From Symbiodinium natans (taxonomy: Eukaryota; Sar; Dinophyceae; Suessiales; Symbiodiniaceae): a stretch of DNA of 60,855 bases. The DNA lies in contig CAJNDS010000842.1 of the NCBI GenBank assembly GCA_905221605.1, positions 1 to 60,855 of the forward strand, given 5' to 3'. The notes under the pieces were generated by a model. It was not told the origin of the DNA and made no database searches. It saw nothing but the letters and a program-made list of their open reading frames with translations. Both the position numbers and the translations under genes were made by a program. Numbering within the stretch: the stretch's first letter is position 1; every line of letters starts with the position of its first letter. Positions 46,994 through 55,474 of this stretch are shown one piece after another.

Positions 46994-47133
46994 ATGGCAA
47001 TTTGAACCCTTTCTGCACCGTGTGGAACCAAAAAGCGGACCCTATTCTGCAAGACTACCTGCTTCCACCCAGACTCTGCATAGGATCCGGGAAGTGGTCT
47101 CCCAACTTCGTACCCTATACTAGGCACCTTGGG
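46994..47133 (+). CDS. Exon with ILQDYL motif (46 codons)
   Basis: Acceptor GGCTCCAG, reads GNLNPFCTVWNQKADPILQD then YLLPPRLCIGSGKWSPNFVP. Donor GTTTGTTGG. Confidence 0.6.
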
Positions 47134-47291
47134 GTTTGTTGGCATCCCGCGGGGGCGCCCCCGTCTTGCGTGGGACGTCCCACCTCCAACCACCAACCCT
47201 AAACCCCTAAACCCCTAAACTCCTAAACCCCTAAAACCCTAAACCCGAAACACTAAGCCCCTAAACCCCTAAGCTGTCTTGAGCCCTTCAG

Positions 47292-47351
47292 GAACACGTG
47301 TTGATTTGCCGTTTGTCGCCCATGATGGGGAGTGTAGGGCTCAGATCTCAG
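47292..47351 (+). CDS. Exon
   Basis: Acceptor CCCTTCAG, 20 codons reading EHVLICRLSPMMGSVGLRSQ, donor GTACAG. Confidence 0.55.
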
Positions 47352-47426
47352 GTACAGAGAAGCCCATGGGCCTCATAGCCTTAGGATTTAGGGTTTGGGG
47401 TTTAGGGTTTAGGGTTTAGGGTTCAG

Positions 47427-47747
47427 GGACAACCTCATCGGCCAACTTGGACTTTGCAAGGGGACATACAAAGTCCGCTTTGGGCACATCCGAAGGCGGC
47501 TCGGCCGTGGAGGAGTTTGACACTTTGGCGTCCTACTTCGTCAGCCACACAGTCTTGCGTGTTGAACTTACCTTGTTTGGCGGTGACAAACAGGCAAAGA
47601 AGCCTGCCGACGAAAACATCACGGGCGTCAGGGTCTCTTCAGGCCAGAAACTCGCGGAGGACCTCCGAAAGTGGAGTCCTGAGACGCTTGAAATTCGAGT
47701 CCAACTTCTTCAGAGAAGTCTAAGGCTGTTGGAGTTAAGGTTGCGGG
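47427..47747 (+). CDS. Longest well-supported exon (107 codons)
   Basis: Acceptor GGGTTCAG, reads TTSSANLDFARGHTKSALGT, then FDTLASYFVSHTVLRVELTL, PADENITGVRVSSGQKLAED and LRKWSPETLEIRVQLLQRSL. Donor GTTAGGG. Mixed strand-helix character with a leucine-rich end. No family recognised. A second frame over the first 89 codons is open but ends in a stop. Confidence 0.65.
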
Positions 47748-47793
47748 GTTAGGGTTTAGGGTTTAGGGTTTAGGGTTTAGGGTTTAGGGGTAG

Positions 47794-47909
47794 AGGACAC
47801 ACATACCTGGTCCAGTACAGCGTGATCCGGAAGTTCTTGATGGAGCCCGACCATGATGGCAAGGCGCGATCCAGAGTGCTGCCTCATGGGTTCCCCGACT
47901 ACCCCCCTG
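47794..47909 (+). CDS. Exon with GC donor
   Basis: Acceptor AGGGGTAG, reads GHTYLVQYSVIRKFLMEPDH then DGKARSRVLPHGFPDYPP, donor GCTTAGGG. Separated from the previous exon by a 46-nt TTTAGGG intron. Confidence 0.65.
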
Positions 47910-47919
47910 GCTTAGGGTT

Positions 47920-48062
47920 TAGGGTTTAGGGTTTAGGGTTTAGGGTTTAGGGTTTACGTAGGGTTTAGGGTTTAGGGTTTAGGGTTTAGGGTTTAGGGTT
48001 TAGGGTTTAGGGTTTAGGGTTTAGGGTTTAGGGTTTGGGGTTTAGGGTTTAGGGTTTAGGGC
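47920..48062 (+). repeat. Interstitial TTTAGGG array
   Basis: About 19 units. Confidence 0.9.
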
Positions 48063-48068
48063 TACTAC

Positions 48069-48152
48069 GCCCCCCTAGGTTCCCCCCATTAAGGCAATTG
48101 AGGGAGACGCAAGCCTGATTAAGGTTAATGCTGGGGGGAACCGGGGGGGGCG
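48069..48152. mobile_element. Family-8 element
   Basis: CCCCCCTAGGTTCCCCCCAT and GCTGGGGGGAACCGGGGGGG are inverted. Confidence 0.5.
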
Positions 48153-48382
48153 GGGTAGGACAGAGGAGGGTGATAGGGAACCAAGTAGTCCAAGGTGGGC
48201 AAATCCCCCAAAAATAGGGTGCCCCCTTATATCCCCAAAATGCTCCAACCCTGCTTCTCGTACCCCGTCAAAGGCAGACACTTGGCCCCTAAACCCTGAA
48301 CCCTAAACCCTAAACTCTAAACCCGTATCCTGATGTTGAGGGTTGAGGGTTGAGGGTCAAAAGCGCTCCCCATCTCGGCCAG

Positions 48383-48474
48383 CCCTGTTTCTTGGGTGAA
48401 GCTGAAACTCTACACGTCACGTGCACCGGATCCACTCCCCTTATGCGTCAGTTCTTGAAGGGGAATGAGGGGAA
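48383..48474 (+). CDS. Exon
   Basis: Acceptor CTCGGCCAG, reads PCFLGEAETLHVTCTGSTPL then MRQFLKGNEG, donor GTAGGT. Confidence 0.6.
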
Positions 48475-48593
48475 GTAGGTTTCCATATTTTCTCATTGCG
48501 CGCCTCCCATTCTGATGAGGGTTTCGGACCTACTCGAAGCATATTCGTGGAATTCTCAACATGTGGAAACCTATTTTGAGGTTCCTTGGAAAA

Positions 48594-48662
48594 TTGTCTG
48601 TATTATATGAAAGGTATATAGGGGGGTTGTCTGTATTATATGAAAGGTATATAGGGGGGGGG
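48594..48662. repeat. 33-bp direct tandem duplication
   Basis: TTGTCTGTATTATATGAAAG and GTATATAGGGGGG occur twice in tandem. Surrounding GGTTCC/GTGG words suggest an element remnant. Confidence 0.7.
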
Positions 48663-48981
48663 TACCCCTTTTGTGGTGAAATACCCATTTGTGGAGGGGG
48701 GGATCTTTGTGGATGGTTGCTGGCTCTTCGCCCTACTTCTACCTGACCCTTGTTCCGAGCCACCCCACAATCCCAAAGGCCTCCTAGTCGACCATGACAC
48801 AAGTGTGCGTGTCCGGGTGTTTGTGTGCGTGCGCGAGTGCGTGTCTCTGTGTGCGTGTTCTTCTGACGACTCCTTTCTGTCACTCAACACATCTCAGCCC
48901 TAAACCCTGAACCCCGACCCTAAACCCTAAACCCTAAACCCTAAACCCTAAACCCTAAACCCTAAACCCTAAGTGCGACAG

Positions 48982-49058
48982 GTGGAGCTCGTCTGAGCCG
49001 GGGTCAGGAGTTGCTGCGAATCTTATGGGGCCTAGGAAGGAGATGCTTCTCCCCGAAT
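48982..49058 (+). CDS. Exon
   Basis: Acceptor GTGCGACAG, reads WSSSEPGSGVAANLMGPRKE then MLLPESC. A degenerate ATGCCC-rich repeat follows (49060-49190). Confidence 0.45.
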
Positions 49059-49398
49059 CTTGCACCCTAAATGCCCTGAAACGCCCTAGGATGCCATAAG
49101 ATTCCCTGATATGCTCCAAAAATGCCACAAAAATGCCCGAAGATGCCCCAAAAATACCCTAGGAAGCCCTAAAATGCCCTAAACTCTCTGCACTTCTGAG
49201 GCCTGAGCCCTGATCACATGTTTTCGGCTTCCAGCGTCTCCTCACGTGTAGGGCTTACAAGATCTGAGAGTTTAGGGGTTGAGGGTTTAGGCTTTAGGGG
49301 TTTAGGGTTTAGGGATTAGACACAGAGGGTTTAGGGCTTAGGGTTTAGGGCTTAGGGTTCAGGGTTTAGGGGTGCAGGGTTTAGAGTTTGGGGTTTAG

Positions 49399-49655
49399 GT
49401 CCTGTTGTGACTTGTACTATCCTGAAGAACCTGCTCGAAGCCTTTTCTCACACCCTACCCTGCGATAACTGTCCGGATGTGGGGAGGGTACCAGACCTCT
49501 GCCTAAAAGCCCCCAACATCAGAATTCCTCCACTGTGCCTAGCACTGCCTCATGAGCAGCGTTGCAGCTCTGACGTGGGGGCCTTTGAGGGGATCTCGGG
49601 CAAAGGGCGCCGGCACAAAAAGTCATGCAAACACGCCTCCAATCACTTGCCTTGA
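49399..49655 (+). CDS. Exon with stop, Cys-rich (84 codons)
   Basis: Telomeric acceptor GGGGTTTAG. Reads TILKNLLEAFSHTLPCDNCP, then DLCLKAPNIRIPPLCLALPH and GISGKGRRHKKSCKHASNHL, TGA. Eight cysteines. Likely a C-terminal exon; not assigned. Confidence 0.6.
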
Positions 49656-49782
49656 GTAGGCGACTGCATCAGAACGAAGATTTGCATTGGTGGTCGCTAG
49701 ACGCGCTTTCATGTGTTGAAGCAACGCTTGGCTACGTTTAAGTAACGAGTATGCGTTGGCATGTCTCGTGCACATTCAACAG

Positions 49783-49821
49783 GCTGGACAGCCAGTGGCC
49801 AGGAGCAGGCTATATAAGGAT
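49783..49821 (+). CDS. Short exon
   Basis: Acceptor TTCAACAG, 13 codons reading AGQPVARSRLYKD, donor GTAACC. Confidence 0.45.
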
Positions 49822-49865
49822 GTAACCTGACTCTGAGAGCTGCCTTCCAAAGAAGCATGCAGGGT

Positions 49866-49992
49866 TTAGGGTTTAGGGTTTAGGGTTTGGGGTTTTGGGT
49901 TTTGGGTTTTGGGTTTTGGGTTTTGGGTTTTGGGTTTGGGGTCTAGGGTTTAGGGTTTAGGGTTTAGGGTTTAGGGTTTAGGGTTTAGGGTT
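49866..49992 (+). repeat. TTTAGGG and TTTTGGG arrays
   Basis: A block of about eight TTTTGGG units (49888-49937) is embedded in TTTAGGG. Confidence 0.9.
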
Positions 49993-50013
49993 TAGGGCCT
50001 TAGGACTTTTAAG

Positions 50014-50121
50014 GCTACCACTGGATGCTCTCCACCGCCTCCGCTCCGCCCGGAACCTCTCCCAAGCTTTGTCGGACGAGCCCGCCAGGAGAGGGCCCGC
50101 ACCCAGAAGCTTAGAAGATAA
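50014..50121 (+). CDS. Exon, Pro/Arg-rich
   Basis: Acceptor CTTTTAAG, reads ATTGCSPPPPLRPEPLPSFV then GRARQERARTQKLR. Confidence 0.5.
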   Translation, partial: ATTGCSPPPPLRPEPLPSFVGRARQERARTQKLRR

Positions 50122-50233
50122 CCATGCCAATAGCAGGAGGGGCCCTAAACCCTAAACCCTAAACCCTAAACCCTAAACCCTAAATAGACCCTAACCCTAA
50201 ACCCTGTGCCACGCCCTGATCTCCACGTCGCAG

Positions 50234-50341
50234 TAGCTGGCTTTGCAATCGACCGGGGAGCAGCTGCTACCAAGTAGCCCTGCTCCTGGCAAGCCCTTAG
50301 GGCCTTAGCTGTCAACCCCAAATGCCACGTTGAAGACCCGG
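50234..50341 (+). CDS. Two short exons
   Basis: 50234-50273: acceptor CGTCGCAG, AGFAIDRGAAATK, donor GTAGCC. 50309-50341: acceptor GCCTTAG, LSTPNATLKT, donor GTTTAGGG. Confidence 0.45.
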
Positions 50342-50389
50342 GTTTAGGGTTTAGGGTTTAGGGTTTAGGGTTCAGGGTTTAGGGTTTAG

Positions 50390-50715
50390 GGCCTTTGTTT
50401 TGGATCCCTTGGTTTTTGCCGAAGATGTTGCTTCTTGATCTTGTCGGAAGCGACAGCGCCACAACCAAGCTTGGCACGTCGATGCCGCGTAGCCTACACA
50501 CTGTAGTGCCTAGCATTTCTGTTGAACCCCCCCCCCCCCCCGCATTTTCGGCCATGGGTGCCCAGCGTGCAAACGCCACCTCCATTTTGCACTGGGACGC
50601 GTACCAGAAGCTTGCCAGCCGACTGCCGGGCATCCTCGAAGAGGCCAACGGATACGGATGGGGAAGTCCGGGTTGCATCATTCATTGCCTGCCAAATTGC
50701 ACCGAGGGCTCATGA
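50390..50715 (+). CDS. Long exon (108 codons) with proline run
   Basis: Acceptor GGGTTTAG. Reads MLLLDLVGSDSATTKLGTSM, a C-run encoding PPPPP, then SILHWDAYQKLASRLPGILE and GYGWGSPGCIIHCLPNCTEG, TGA. Two other frames are open on parts of it, and the C-run could hide a length error. Confidence 0.5.
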
Positions 50716-50909
50716 AGCAAGGCTCCGTGTAATCGGAGCCACCCTAACCCTAAACCCTAAACCCTAAACCTTAAACCCTAAACCCTAAACCCTAAACCCT
50801 AAACCCTAAACCCTGACCCCTAAACCCTGAACCCTAAACCCTAAACCCTAAACCCTGCACGTGGACTTTTTGAAGGTTTCTTCCCCGGCTTACCTTGGGG
50901 GACCCACAG

Positions 50910-50987
50910 AACCTGCCCAAAGCAGGGACGTCGCGGCGGCCATGACGTCGACCGAGATCCGCTGTTGGCCCCCTGGCTTGCTCTCCC
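50910..50987 (+). CDS. Exon
   Basis: Acceptor ACCCACAG, reads TCPKQGRRGGHDVDRDPLLA then PWLALP, before CCCTAAA. Confidence 0.5.
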
Positions 50988-51072
50988 TAAACCCTAAACC
51001 CTAAACCCTAAACCCTAAACCCTAAACCCTAAACTAGATGCCGTAAAGTCTAGGCCCAAAAGCCAAACCTTA

Positions 51073-51180
51073 AGGCTCCATGTACCTAAATAGGGAAGAC
51101 TTGGGCCTTAAAGTACCTCCTATATAGGGACTTTAGGGCCCAAGTACATAAGAATGAGGTACCTGGACCCTTGGGCAAAC
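51073..51180. mobile_element. Family-6 element
   Basis: AAGGCTCCATGTACCTAAAT and ATGAGGTACCTGGACCCTT are inverted. The inner TTGGGCCTTAAAG/CTTTAGGGCCCAA arms pair. Confidence 0.65.
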
Positions 51181-51196
51181 TTCCTGTCGGTAGCAG

Positions 51197-51443
51197 GGAC
51201 CAACTCTTTCGCGCAAAGTACTCGCTGTGAGCCGAGCTTTCCAGATGCCCGAAGCCAAGACTTACGGTTGGTTAGTAGAGAATGGGGGAATAAGGTACCC
51301 TACATATTCCCTTAAAGGGTATATTAGGGGCCCTAATTCCTTCATTCCCTGCTAACCAACAGTAAGAAGAAGAACAGGCCCTGGACCCGCCGAATCTTCT
51401 CCGCCGCTACCTGATCGCCGAGGACACTGCTCAGCCACGCCTT
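51197..51443 (+). CDS. CRAL-TRIO gene, exon split by a family-11 element
   Basis: Acceptor GGTAGCAG, reads TNSFAQSTRCEPSFPDARSQ. A 106-bp element (51261-51366) intervenes with AAGA on both sides. Removal continues EEQALDPPNLLRRYLIAEDT then AQPRL, donor GTCCCTAAACC. LLRRYLIA fits the helix before DWDVDKA in CRAL-TRIO N-terminal domains. Confidence 0.6.
51261..51366. mobile_element. Family-11 element
   Basis: CTTACGGTTGGTTAGTAGAG and TGCTAACCAACAGTAAG are inverted ends. Inner AAGGGTATATTAGGGGCCC. Confidence 0.65.
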
Positions 51444-51531
51444 GTCCCTAAACCCTAAACCCTAAACCCTAAACCCTAAACCCTAAACCCTAAACCCTAA
51501 ACCCTAAACCCTAAACCCAATTTGCTGTTAG

Positions 51532-51611
51532 GAAGTATGCCCGCAAGCCTCCGTAGTACGAAGCTCCTTCACGAATTTGCATGTGCAGCTGTTGTTGACG
51601 ATCAATTAACT
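51532..51611 (+). CDS. CRAL-TRIO gene, exon
   Basis: Acceptor GCTGTTAG, reads SMPASLRSTKLLHEFACAAV then VDDQLT. A family-5 element follows at once. Confidence 0.5.
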
Positions 51612-51741
51612 AAAGGAGGGACCCTTATCAGGGACCTTGGGTACATAGGGACTGTATAAGGTATATATAGGGGTTATGTGTACATATATATATATGTATA
51701 TATGGGTTATATCGGGGAATAAGATTACGGGTCCCTTGTCT
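51612..51741. mobile_element. Family-5 element
   Basis: AAAGGAGGGACCCTTATCAG and TACGGGTCCCTTGT are inverted. A TATATA core lies at 51675-51705. Confidence 0.65.
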
Positions 51742-51807
51742 AACCCTGCACCCTAAACCCTAAACCCTAAACCCTAAACCCTAAACCCTAAACCCTAAAC
51801 CGCTCAG

Positions 51808-51908
51808 ACGAAGAAGGATTGGGATGTGGACAAAGCCGCAGAGCGCCTGCGAAGCACCATTGCCTGGCGACGTGACTGGCGGGTGATGGAATATTATCAA
51901 CCAGGCAG
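51808..51908 (+). CDS. CRAL-TRIO gene, N-terminal domain exon
   Basis: Acceptor CCGCTCAG, reads TKKDWDVDKAAERLRSTIAW then RRDWRVMEYYQPG. WDVDKAAERLRSTIAWR is the classic CRAL-TRIO N-terminal (Sec14-type) signature. Donor GTTTAGGG. Sec14-like proteins bind and exchange phospholipids or other hydrophobic ligands at membranes. Confidence 0.75.
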
Positions 51909-52065
51909 GTTTAGGGTTTAGGGTTTAGGGTTTACGTAGGGTTTTAGGGTTTTGGGGTTTAGGGTTTAGGGTTTAGGGTTTTAGGGTTTAGGGTTTAGGG
52001 TTTAGGGTTTAGGGTTTAGGGTTTAGGGATGCTTGTCAAGCATCATTCACGACAACGGACACCAG

Positions 52066-52163
52066 CATGCTTCTACCATGATGAGGTCGCGCACAGTATC
52101 TCTATGATGAGAGTACGAACCCAGGCACCATGGCTGCAAAGAACAGCAGCGATGGTGTCGTTG
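52066..52163 (+). CDS. CRAL-TRIO gene, probable exon
   Basis: Acceptor GGACACCAG, reads CFYHDEVAHSISMMRVRTQA then PWLQRTAAMVSL. Probable GA donor (GATTTAGGG). Confidence 0.5.
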
Positions 52164-52280
52164 GATTTAGGGTTTAGGGTTTAGGATTTAGGGTTTAGGG
52201 TTTAGGGTTTAGGGCTGCAGTGGCAGGTGTGCAGTTTGCAACAAGCGGCCCAGCCTAGCTATCTCGACTGAGGTTCTGAG

Positions 52281-52331
52281 ATGTACTTCGGAGACTCACT
52301 ACACTTTGATCGAAGTGGGCGGCCATACATG
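52281..52331 (+). CDS. CRAL-TRIO gene, lipid-domain entry exon
   Basis: Acceptor GGTTCTGAG, 17 codons reading MYFGDSLHFDRSGRPYM, donor GTGAGC. FDRSGRPYM matches the D-x-x-GRP-V/Y motif that opens the CRAL-TRIO fold. Confidence 0.7.
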
Positions 52332-52359
52332 GTGAGCTCGGCATGTGTTCATAGCCCAG

Positions 52360-52401
52360 GAATGGAATGCTCGCTTAACTTCGTCTCAGGAGTGTTTGGA
52401 A
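52360..52401 (+). CDS. CRAL-TRIO gene, exon
   Basis: Acceptor ATAGCCCAG, 14 codons reading EWNARLTSSQECLE, donor GTAAGG. Confidence 0.55.
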
Positions 52402-52480
52402 GTAAGGGTTCAGGGTTGAATGCTTATAGGGTTGAGGGTTTCAGGGTTTGGGGCTGCAGTCTCATGGATGTGTCTTGCAG

Positions 52481-52770
52481 TTCGGGCACCCGATAGCCCA
52501 ACCGTGCCCGTATCCGAGGTCGGGCGATTTCGCCTTTGCAACGCCGAGCGAATGCACCCATGGAGGCTCTACAATCATAGGTTCCCCCTCTATCTAAACC
52601 CCCCCTAAATTCCCCCCAGAATTAGGGTTATTTAGGGATAATTATGCCTCAATAAAACTATTTAAGGGGGGGAAACCTAGGGGGGGTAGTATAGAGGGGG
52701 CAGTAGGCCAACCTATGATACAAGCGAGATCACCATATGACCCGAAAGTCGGCACTAAACCCTGAGCGTA
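52481..52770 (+). CDS. Exon split by a family-8 element
   Basis: Acceptor GTCTTGCAG, reads RAPDSPTVPVSEVGRFRLCN then AERMHPWRLY. TACAA at 52570 and 52719 flank the element. Removing 52570-52718 continues KRDHHMTRKSALNPERTRR. Probably an insertion loop in the CRAL-TRIO gene. Confidence 0.6.
52575..52718. mobile_element. Family-8 introner-like element
   Basis: TCATAGGTTCCCCCTCTAT and AGGCCAACCTATGA form nested inverted repeats. Inner TTAGGGTTATTTAGGG/TATTTAAGGGGG. Direct repeat TACAA. Confidence 0.65.
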
Positions 52771-52771
52771 C

Positions 52772-52868
52772 CCGCAGGATACCTATATAGTATATACTTG
52801 GGTGCTGCAGCTCTTACATGGGAACCCCTGTAAGGCCCAAGTACATACTATATAGGTACATGGATCCT
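52772..52868. mobile_element. Family-6 element
   Basis: GGATACCTATATAGTATATA and ATACTATATAGGTACATGGA are inverted arms of more than 16 bp. Confidence 0.65.
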
Positions 52869-53036
52869 TAGAGATAGTCCCCCAAACCTTACGTAGCATG
52901 GTTTTTGTTGAACCCTAAGCCCTAAACCCTAAACCCCAAACCCTAAACCCTGAACCAAGCCATCTCCCATGGGAAGAGCCCGAAGTTTCTTCTGCCGTGC
53001 GTTGTTTTCTTACCAAGGGCACATAAACTGTCTCAG

Positions 53037-53120
53037 GCACTTGCGTGCTGGCATCTACGCGCTGGATAGATTTGCGCTGAAGATTATTCAGAAAGGTGCC
53101 GGCCCCAGCATGTCACTGAC
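53037..53120 (+). CDS. Exon
   Basis: Acceptor CTGTCTCAG, reads HLRAGIYALDRFALKIIQKG then AGPSMSLT, donor GTAGGA. Confidence 0.55.
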
Positions 53121-53331
53121 GTAGGACTTCTGCACGCAGAGCCAGTACTTGGCTTTCTTCTGGCAGGCTCTTAGGACTTGAACTTTTTGGGGTTGTGCAG
53201 AAACTACATTAAGGAGCCGCCTAAAAGTTATGAACTTTTAGGAGGGGAAGTAATCCAAGAGTATACGTGCGTGGCTGCATGGAGGTTTACGTTTTAGTGG
53301 GTTTGGGGGCATCATGTCGTTACTCTTGCAG

Positions 53332-53433
53332 ATTGAACCAGAGTCGAGCGCAGTGTTGCTTGAACTGCCAGTGCTGGTCGAGGGTGGATCTCTGCCACTC
53401 TCAGAAGTGCACATCCGCGCATCCTCCGGGCCC
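53332..53433 (+). CDS. Exon (34 codons) with GA donor
   Basis: Acceptor CTCTTGCAG, reads IEPESSAVLLELPVLVEGGS then LPLSEVHIRASSGP, then GAAACCCTAAACC. Confidence 0.6.
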
Positions 53434-53506
53434 GAAACCCTAAACCCTAAACCCTAAACCTTAAACCCTAAACCCTGTGTGTCTTGTGAGGTTGTGGCTA
53501 TGGCAG

Positions 53507-53570
53507 CTACTTGCTTGACATTGGCAGAGCACCTCGGCCTCTTTGTTGCTCTCTTGGCACAAGTTCCGCA
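53507..53570 (+). CDS. Exon with GTTTAGGG donor
   Basis: Acceptor CTATGGCAG, reads TCLTLAEHLGLFVALLAQVP. Hydrophobic helix. Confidence 0.55.
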
Positions 53571-53639
53571 GTTTAGGGTTTAGGGTTGAGGGTTTAGGGT
53601 TTAGGGTTTAGGGTTTGGGGTTTGGGGTTTAGGGTTTCC

Positions 53640-53722
53640 GAGTGAGTTGAGGTGGCAGAGAGGAGCTCCTTCAGTGGCACAGGCAGACTTGGGATGGAAG
53701 CTGTGTGAGATGCCCCATCCCT
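53640..53722. CDS. Coding-like segment, frame unresolved
   Basis: Plus frames EELLQWHRQTWDGSCVRCP (after GTGGCAG) and LRWQRGAPSVAQADLGWKLC are both open, as is a minus frame. Confidence 0.3.
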
Positions 53723-53822
53723 AAACCCTAAACCCTAAACCCTAAACCCTAAGCCCTAAACCCTGGATGTCTCACCTGGATGTGAACAGCCGCATGCTGC
53801 TTGAAGGGCGTTCCTTGTTGAG

Positions 53823-54123
53823 ATGTGGCTCTTTTTGTTTGTTGGGATGCGTTTCCGTTCTGGAGGCGGCGGCCAAGACTTCTTCCCTCAGGACTCTTGG
53901 GCAACTCCCCAAATAGGGGTACCCTTAATACACCCCCCAAATAGTGTAACCCTATGTAACCCTTATTATAGGAACCCCCTAAAATGGTACCCCTGTTTTC
54001 GTAAACCCCCACTTTGCTTGTATGTGTCGCAGCTTTGATTGCAGACGCTTTGCACAAGCCTCTCACCGCGCAAAAGTAGAAAAGAGGGCCGAGGTCGTCA
54101 TCCCATCGGTTGTTACACAGCCG
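53823..54123 (+). CDS. Exon split by a family-7 element
   Basis: Acceptor TTGTTGAG, reads MWLFLFVGMRFRSGGGGQDF then FPQDSWAT. CCCCA at 53907 and 54007 flank the element. Removal of 53907-54006 continues HFACMCRSFDCRRFAQASHR then VEKRAEVVIPSVVTQP to donor GTTTAGGG. One open frame of 67 codons. Minus frames over the left part are also open. Confidence 0.6.
53912..54006. mobile_element. Family-7 introner-like element
   Basis: AATAGGGGTACCC to GGTACCCCTGTTTTCGTAAA. Shares the TTTTCGTAAACCCCC end with copies at 26106 and 55299. Confidence 0.6.
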
Positions 54124-54237
54124 GTTTAGGGTTAAGGATTTTAGGGTTTAGGTTTTGAGGTTTAGGGTTCAACATGCCTGTATGTTTGCGTGAGCATGTG
54201 CAACGCTAAGCCCACACGGGCAGGAGAGAGATAGCAG

Positions 54238-54440
54238 GCCTTGAAGTGCCTCCTGGCAGTCCCGAAAACCTCGCTTGGAATGCTGCGCAAACGCGCAGGC
54301 ATTTAATGAGATGTCCCCTCCAATTAGCCATGCAACTAGATGTGGGCCTGCAAATCAGCCAAGCCGATGAGGGAAGAACACGGGATGGCCGTGGCAGCCC
54401 AAAATTAGGTCGAACTGGCAACCCAGCATCACGACCCTAA
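54238..54440 (+). CDS. Exon (66 codons)
   Basis: Acceptor GATAGCAG, reads LEVPPGSPENLAWNAAQTRR then MRCPLQLAMQLDVGLQISQA and a basic Gly-rich end, TAA or GA donor in CGACCCTAAACC. Confidence 0.55.
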
Positions 54441-54474
54441 ACCCTAAACCCTAAACCCTAAACCCTAAACGAAG

Positions 54475-54569
54475 CTTTCTGGAGCTTCTGCAGCTAGAAC
54501 AGGAGTCCAAGAACCCCTACTACCAGCAAGGTGCAGGCGCCGGTCCTGTCGCATCCACGATGTTATCCA
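54475..54569 (+). CDS. Exon
   Basis: Acceptor AACGAAG, reads FLELLQLEQESKNPYYQQGA then GAGPVASTMLS. Confidence 0.55.
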
Positions 54570-54599
54570 ACCCTGAACCCTGAACCCCAACCCCAAACC

Positions 54600-54715
54600 C
54601 TAAGCCCTAAACCCTAGACCCTAGACCCTAAACCCTAAACCCTAAACCCTAAACCCTAAACCCTAAACCCTAAACCCTAAACCCTAAACCCTAAACCCTA
54701 AACCCTAAACCCAAA
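54600..54715 (-). repeat. Interstitial CCCTAAA array
   Basis: About 15 units. Confidence 0.9.
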
Positions 54716-54767
54716 CCGGATCTGCAAGTGCTGAAGAAAGATGCCATTCCTGCCTCCTGACCCTCAG

Positions 54768-54840
54768 GCAAAGATGCTCCTGCCGAACTGCTGGAGAGGT
54801 ATGGGGAGTTGAACAGTTCCTTGGGAGCAAATCACGAAGT
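54768..54840 (+). CDS. Exon with GTAAGC donor
   Basis: Acceptor GACCCTCAG, reads KDAPAELLERYGELNSSLGA then NHE. Confidence 0.55.
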
Positions 54841-55088
54841 GTAAGCCAGTTCACTTGAACATAGAATCCTAGAAGTAAGGAGTTCTTCTCTATTTCCAAC
54901 GGGGTCTTTCTCTTTTTCTTGACATGCGGATGACGCTCTTTGGTGCCACTGACGTGGCTAGGTGTTTATATGTATATTTAATATGGGGAGGTTTCCGAAA
55001 TATTAGGGTTCACCTATTTCGTAAACCCTAAACCCTAAACCCTGAACCCTACACCCTAAACCCTAAACCCTAAACCGCATTGCTTCAG

Positions 55089-55193
55089 CTCTCCACAAGC
55101 GGCGTCTTAGGTGGCATGGCCGTGCTACGCGCAGCGCTGCGCATAGCCGGGGACCATTATCCTGAGCTGTGGCGGGGCAGCATTGAGGGGTAA
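55089..55193 (+). CDS. CRAL-TRIO gene, core exon
   Basis: Acceptor GCTTCAG, reads LSTSGVLGGMAVLRAALRIA then GDHYPELWRGSI, reaching TAA at a family-5 element. DHYPELW is the conserved D-x-YPE-x motif of the CRAL-TRIO core. In Sec14 proteins it is followed by a strand that lines the lipid pocket. Confidence 0.65.
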   Translation, partial: LSTSGVLGGMAVLRAALRIAGDHYPELWRGSIEG

Positions 55194-55418
55194 TAAGGAG
55201 GGACCCCCTGAAGGGACCCTAAAAATCATATTCCCCCAGAACTATATACCTTATGTGGTCCCTATATGCCTATGTAGCCCCAAAACAACCCGGGTGCACA
55301 TGGGGGTTTACGATATTAGGGGGTACCTAATTTGGGGTCCTTATTCCTTATCATAATCCTACCCTTTGGGGGGTTCTAACAATTAGTGGCCCCCTTGTTT
55401 TCGTCAAGCCCCCGCATG
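55194..55418. mobile_element. Composite: family-5 element followed by family-7 element
   Basis: Family-5 start AAGGAGGGACCCCCTGAAGG at 55197. From 55299 a full family-7 copy runs CATGGGGGTTTACGATATTA to TTTTCGTCAAGCCCCCGCAT. Confidence 0.6.
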
Positions 55419-55474
55419 AAATGCAGAAGCCGTGGCTTGCTCCCGAGGCTGTCACGGGTGGTGTTTCTTCGCAG

